Below are positions 13,138-15,960 of a DNA stretch of 15,960 bases, one piece after another. The stretch is from Holophaga sp. GTDB lineage: Bacteria; Acidobacteriota; Holophagae; Holophagales; Holophagaceae. How positions within the stretch are numbered: the stretch's first letter is position 1; every line of letters begins with the position of its first letter. Below the pieces are notes generated by a model that ran no database searches, was not told the origin of the DNA, and worked only from the letters and a program-made list of their open reading frames with translations. The stretch is from NCBI GenBank assembly GCA_031292735.1, contig JARLGP010000253.1:1-15960 (forward strand). Direction: 5' to 3'. Both the position numbers and the translations under genes were made by a program.

Positions 13138-13874
13138 TGGACGGCGCCGTGCTGCGGTTCCATGGGGTGCACCGGAACTTCCGGGTGGGGGGCGAGGTGG
13201 TGCGGGCCATGGACGGGGTGGACCTGGAGCTGGCCGCCCGGGGCATCGTCACTGTGGTGGGCCCCTCGGGGTGCGGCAAGACCACCCTGATCCGGCTGGC
13301 GGCGGGCCTGGACCGGCCCGACGCCGGCACCGTGTGGCGGGCGGAAGCCCGGCTCGGGGTGGTGTTCCAGGAACCCCGGCTGCTGCGTTCGCTGACCGTG
13401 GAGGGCAACGTGCTGCTGGGCCTGGGCCCGGGGCGGGCGGCCCGCAGCGGCCTGGACCGGGTGCGGGAGACCCTGGAGCTGCTCGGCCTGGCGGCGTTCC
13501 GGGGGGCCTATCCGGACCAGCTGTCCGGGGGGCTGGCCCAGCGGGTGGCCCTGGGCCGGGCGCTGGTGCGGGATCCGGAACTGCTTCTCATGGACGAGCC
13601 CTTTTCCGCCCTGGACGCCCCGCTCCGGCGCCGGCTCCAGGACGAGCTGCTGGCGATCCTGGCGCTGCGCGCCATGAGCGTGGTGTTCGTCACCCACGAT
13701 CTGGCCGAGGCCATCTACCTGGGCGACCGGGTGGTGGTGCTGCGCGGCGGACGCATCGTCCGGGACGAGCCGGTGGCGCTGGCGCGCCCCCGGGACCTGC
13801 GCAGCGCGGCGGTCCACCGCATCCAGGACGCGCTGGCGCAGCTGCTGGGCGCCGGCCAGGAGGTCATGCCATGA
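13137..13874 (+). CDS. ABC importer ATPase (SsuB/TauB-like)
   Basis: 245 aa, single ATPase domain with every catalytic motif intact: Walker A GPSGCGKTT (42-50), Q-loop VVFQEPRLL (Gln78), signature LSGGLAQR (129-136), Walker B LLLMDE (149-154), D-loop SALD, and His187 (VFVTHDLAEA). The motif set and the VFQEPRLLRSLTV stretch are typical of sulfonate/taurine/nitrate ATPases. The loop after Walker A is short (WRAEARLGVVFQ), making the protein slightly compact. The ATG shares its A with the permease stop codon. The ribosome site is weak, so translation probably depends on coupling. Confidence 0.9.
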   Translation: MDGAVLRFHGVHRNFRVGGEVVRAMDGVDLELAARGIVTVVGPSGCGKTTLIRLAAGLDRPDAGTVWRAEARLGVVFQEPRLLRSLTVEGNVLLGLGPGRAARSGLDRVRETLELLGLAAFRGAYPDQLSGGLAQRVALGRALVRDPELLLMDEPFSALDAPLRRRLQDELLAILALRAMSVVFVTHDLAEAIYLGDRVVVLRGGRIVRDEPVALARPRDLRSAAVHRIQDALAQLLGAGQEVMP

Positions 13875-14803
13875 AACGTTGTCTGTCGCTGCTGATGGTT
13901 CTGCTGTGGGCCGCCGCCCTGGGCGCGGCCGGCCCGGTGGTGCGCATCTCCTACGTCAAGTCGCCCTTCAACCTGCCGCTGATCGTCGCGGTCAAGCGCG
14001 GCATGATCCAGCAGGCCTTCGCCCAGGCGGGAGTGACGGCGCGGTTCTACGAGATCGACTCCGGGGCCAAGCAGACCGAGGCCATGGCCGCGGGCTCCCT
14101 GGACATCGCCAGCGTGATCAACACCACCTCGGTGATCCTGGCCGCGGCGGGGGGCAACGATGTGCGCATCGTTTCCGGCTTCAGCCGCCCCACCGGGCTG
14201 TTCGCCATCGTGGCCAAGGACCCGGCCATCGTCACCCCCGCCAACCTCAAGGGCAGGAAGGTGGCGGGGCCCAAGGGCACGGCGCTGCACCAGCTGCTGG
14301 CGGCGGCCCTGGAACGGGCGGGCCTGTCCATGCGCGACGTGGCCTTCCTGCAGATGGACATCCCGGCGGCCCGCACCGCGCTGCTTTCCGGCCAGGTGGA
14401 CGCCGCCCTGCTGGCCGCCGCCAGCGTGCTGCAGGCGCAGGCCGCGGGCGCCCACGTGGTGGCCAGCGCCGAAGGCACCATCAAGCCGCAGCTGGTGGTG
14501 GCGGCGCGGGGCGGCTTCCTGCGCGACCACCCCCAGCTGGTGGACCTCTACGTGGCGGTGCACCGGTCGGCCCTGCAGTGGATCGCCGGCCACCGGGAGG
14601 AGGCCCTGCTCATCGGCGCCCGGGAACAGGGCATCGATCTGGCCGAGGCGCGCGCGCTGGCCGACGGCAGCCACTTCACCGCGGAGTTCGGTCCGGCGGA
14701 ACGGGCGGCCCTGGGCCAGGACATGGACTTCATGCTGCGCGCCGGCATGCTGCGCGCGCCGGTGGACCTGAAGGGCCTGCTCCGGCCCGGGCCGGCGCGC
14801 TGA
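13871..14803 (+). CDS. periplasmic substrate-binding protein (SsuA/TauA/NMT1-like)
   Basis: 310-aa precursor with a signal peptide (residues 1-20, MKRCLSLLMVLLWAAALGAA). The mature protein begins VVRISYVKSPFNLPLIVAVK, the first strand and helix of NMT1/SsuA-type binding proteins. Later landmarks are the ligand-pocket stretch GSLDIASVINTTS, NLKGRKVAGPKGTALHQLL at the domain crossover, and a second-lobe motif SGQVDAALLAAASVLQAQA. It would deliver substrate to the permease encoded two genes upstream. The start overlaps the ATPase stop (ATGA, 13871-13874), with AGGAGG seven bases upstream. The substrate could be an aliphatic sulfonate, nitrate-like anion, amidine or pyrimidine; the sequence does not decide. 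Confidence 0.88.
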   Translation: MKRCLSLLMVLLWAAALGAAGPVVRISYVKSPFNLPLIVAVKRGMIQQAFAQAGVTARFYEIDSGAKQTEAMAAGSLDIASVINTTSVILAAAGGNDVRIVSGFSRPTGLFAIVAKDPAIVTPANLKGRKVAGPKGTALHQLLAAALERAGLSMRDVAFLQMDIPAARTALLSGQVDAALLAAASVLQAQAAGAHVVASAEGTIKPQLVVAARGGFLRDHPQLVDLYVAVHRSALQWIAGHREEALLIGAREQGIDLAEARALADGSHFTAEFGPAERAALGQDMDFMLRAGMLRAPVDLKGLLRPGPAR

Positions 14804-14828
14804 ACGGACCGGTGCCGCGTCAATGGAA

Positions 14829-14840
14829 CCATTCGAATGG
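14829..14840. promoter_or_regulatory. perfect 12-bp palindrome upstream of the ilvB leader promoter
   Basis: CCATTCGAATGG is its own reverse complement and ends 20 bp before the -35 hexamer. Immediately upstream, AATGG (14822-14826) forms another dyad with CCATT (14829-14833). Position fits an activator or repressor site for the ilvB promoter; the factor is unknown. Confidence 0.4.
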
Positions 14841-14860
14841 CTGATGCAGCGCATTCCTCG

Positions 14861-14890
14861 TTGACGCGGGCGGGGGGATTCCCCTACAAC
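14861..14890 (+). promoter_or_regulatory. promoter of the ilvB attenuator
   Basis: TTGACG (14861-14866, 5/6 to the -35 consensus) and TACAAC (14885-14890, 4/6 to -10), 18-bp spacing. Counting about seven bases from the -10 puts the transcript start at or within a base of the leader peptide ATG (14897). Confidence 0.5.
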
Positions 14891-14896
14891 TGGAAC

Positions 14897-15004
14897 ATGC
14901 TTTCTTCCTGCCGGTTCTCCGCTCCCCTGGTCGGCCCCGCCCGTCCGGGCGCGGCCCTGCTGCTGGTACTGGTAAGCCTTTCCTTCGGAGCGAGGGCCGG
15001 CTAG
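14897..15004 (+). CDS. Leu/Val attenuator leader peptide upstream of ilvB
   Basis: 35-codon peptide containing LLLVLV at residues 21-26 (14957-14974), part of a stretch in which seven of eight codons between 21 and 28 are Leu or Val. This is the signature of an ilv-type control peptide: shortage of charged tRNA-Leu or tRNA-Val would stall the ribosome there. The stop codon (15002-15004) lies right after the RNA segment that can form the antiterminator, so a ribosome that finishes would cover it. No ribosome-binding site precedes the ATG, and the predicted transcript starts about there, so the peptide is probably translated from a leaderless mRNA. An in-frame TTG at 14861 lies within the -35 and is not a likely start. 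Confidence 0.75.
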   Translation: MLSSCRFSAPLVGPARPGAALLLVLVSLSFGARAG

Positions 15005-15036
15005 GCACAGCATTCCAGAACAGCCCACCGCCCCGC
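14990..15036 (+). promoter_or_regulatory. proposed antiterminator of the ilvB attenuator
   Basis: GCGAGGGCCGG (14990-15000) can pair with CCGCCCCGC (15028-15036) using eight G-C pairs, one A.C mismatch and a two-base bulge. This pairing uses up the 5' arm of the terminator stem. Stalling at the Leu/Val codons would leave 14990-15000 free to pair. Deduced by eye without an energy calculation. Confidence 0.5.
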
Positions 15037-15063
15037 ACCCCACAAGGTCGCGGGGCTTTTTTT
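15030..15063 (+). terminator. rho-independent attenuator terminator before ilvB
   Basis: GCCCCGC-ACC (15030-15039) pairs with GGT-GCGGGGC (15046-15056, one bulged C), apical loop CCACAA, followed by seven T (15057-15063). It stands between the leader peptide and ilvB, 46 bp before the ilvB start, and has all features of an intrinsic terminator. Confidence 0.9.
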
Positions 15064-15109
15064 CGCTCCCCCATCCTGGCCCGCGGGCCGCATCCGATCG
15101 GAACCCACC

Positions 15110-15960
15110 TTGGCACACACTGGCGCGACACTTCTTTGGGAATGCCTTCAACGGGAAGGGGTGGAGGTGGTGTTCGGCTGTGCCGGGGAGCCGTTCGGGC
15201 TCCCCGCGGCCGATGGCACCGTGCGCTGCGTGCCGGCCCGCCATGAGCAGGGCGCGGCGCACATGGCGGACGGCTACGCCCGGGCCTCGGGCCGGGTGGG
15301 GGTGGTGCTGTGCGCCTCCGGGGCCGGCGCCACCAGCCTGGTGACCGGCCTGGCCACGGCCATGATGGATTCGGTGCCGCTGGTGGCCATCACCGGCCAG
15401 GCCGGCTCCCGCCAGATGGGTTCGGACCCTTTCCTGGACGTGGACGTGCCCGGCGTGACCCTGCCCATCACCAAGCACAACTACCTGATCGAACGCGCCG
15501 AACAGATCGTTCCGGCCATCCGCGAGGCCTTCGCCCTGGCCCGGAGCGGCCGGCCCGGCCCGGTGCTGCTGGATCTTACCGAAGAGGCCCTGCTGGCCGG
15601 CGTCGCTCCGGACTGGGAGCAGGCCGCGCCCACCCGCCACCTGCGCCACCTGGCGCCGGAGGTGCCCCAGGCCGACCTGGACCAGGCCCTGGCCATGATC
15701 CGGTCCAGCTCCCGGCCGCTGATCCTGGCCGGCCACGGGGTGATCCTGTCGGGCGCCAGCGACGCGTTGATCCGGTTCGCCGAGACCGCCCGGATCCCGG
15801 TGGCCGCCACCCTCCTGGGACTGGGCGGATTCCCGGCCGGGCACCCGCTGTTCCTGGGCTTCATGGGCATGCACGGCTCGCCATGGACCAACCTGGCGAT
15901 CCAGGAGGCCGACCTGATCCTGGCCCTGGGCATGCGCTTCGACGACCGGGTCACCGGCGA
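15110..15960 (+). CDS. ilvB: acetolactate synthase large subunit, N-terminal part
   Basis: Partial; 283 codons to the right edge, about half of the usual 560-600. It is a ThDP-dependent enzyme joining two pyruvates (or pyruvate and 2-oxobutyrate) in the first shared step of valine, leucine and isoleucine synthesis. Landmarks: RHEQGAAHMADGYARASG (44-61) with the cofactor-activating Glu46, SGAGATSLVTG (70-80), ITKHNYLIERAEQ (120-132), GRPGPVLLDL, and GMRFDDRVTG at the edge. The region normally reading YPGG plus PxYDAL is CAGEPFGLPAADG, and GTDAFQE is GSDPFLD, so it is a divergent member. The start is TTG 15110, chosen because the usual N-terminus (GATLLWECLQREGVEVVFG) follows; the ribosome site is weak. 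Expression is probably governed by the attenuator directly upstream. Confidence 0.9.
   Translation, partial: MAHTGATLLWECLQREGVEVVFGCAGEPFGLPAADGTVRCVPARHEQGAAHMADGYARASGRVGVVLCASGAGATSLVTGLATAMMDSVPLVAITGQAGSRQMGSDPFLDVDVPGVTLPITKHNYLIERAEQIVPAIREAFALARSGRPGPVLLDLTEEALLAGVAPDWEQAAPTRHLRHLAPEVPQADLDQALAMIRSSSRPLILAGHGVILSGASDALIRFAETARIPVAATLLGLGGFPAGHPLFLGFMGMHGSPWTNLAIQEADLILALGMRFDDRVTG

Noticed and set aside
14823..14864. 13-codon frame MEPFEWLMQRIPR upstream of the ilvB leader
   Set aside because: It has no ribosome site, lies upstream of the predicted transcript start and contains no branched-chain codon cluster.
13715..15874. Very long minus-strand open frame (about 719 codons) opposite the SsuABC-like genes, leader and ilvB
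   Set aside because: It runs antisense through the ATPase gene end, the binding protein gene, a terminator and ilvB. Its protein is low-complexity (His, Gln, Gly, Ala rich), as expected of the shadow frame of GC-rich genes.
1..15960. tRNA, rRNA, CRISPR arrays, insertion sequences, phage or integrase genes
   Set aside because: None seen: no transposase or integrase motifs, no regularly spaced direct repeats, and no cloverleaf-like segments in the gaps. I could not run dedicated searches.

Overview
The window is GC-rich DNA from a Gram-negative bacterium: it encodes an outer-membrane beta-barrel, a lipoprotein and periplasmic transport proteins, and a sigma-54 activator. The style of the porin and the mix of ATG, GTG and TTG starts remind me of Acidobacteriota of the Holophaga/Geothrix type. 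That placement is recollection, not a database match.

Layout. (1) 1-1277, minus strand: the start of an M20D amidohydrolase that runs off the left edge, then a secreted SHOCT-domain protein with a clear terminator (515-544). (2) 1278-1792: a 515-bp control region with a good sigma-54-type promoter match (1395-1409), a 7-bp dyad about 110 bp upstream of the predicted start site, an AT-rich tract, and a structured RNA leader. (3) 1793-7508, plus strand: an outer-membrane porin, a hairpin, then four tightly overlapping genes: a double ABC ATPase, two permeases of the sugar/nucleoside (CUT2-like) type, and a small membrane-anchored protein. No substrate-binding protein is present here. (4) 7583-8248: a secreted protein of unknown function with a TTG start. 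(5) 8327-10794, minus strand: a PAS-AAA+-Fis sigma-54 activator of the RocR type and a LuxR/NarL-type regulator. (6) 10971-12272: a lipoprotein alpha/beta hydrolase divergent from the LuxR gene, with a perfect 7-2-7 inverted repeat between them. (7) 12343-14803: a complete SsuABC/TauABC-like importer (permease, ATPase, binding protein) with overlapping genes. (8) 14804-15960: a Leu/Val attenuator (promoter, apparently leaderless 35-aa leader peptide, alternative hairpins, terminator) followed by ilvB, cut by the right edge.

How the parts may work together (inference). The sigma-54 activator is a plausible controller of the porin/transporter unit, and perhaps of the M20D amidohydrolase. Porin, inner-membrane transporter and a cytoplasmic amide hydrolase would form an uptake-and-cleavage route for an unknown compound, possibly an acylated amino acid or peptide. 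The LuxR-type regulator probably acts at the 7-2-7 repeat on the hydrolase and/or its own gene. The ilvB attenuator is the most complete regulatory device readable from sequence alone.
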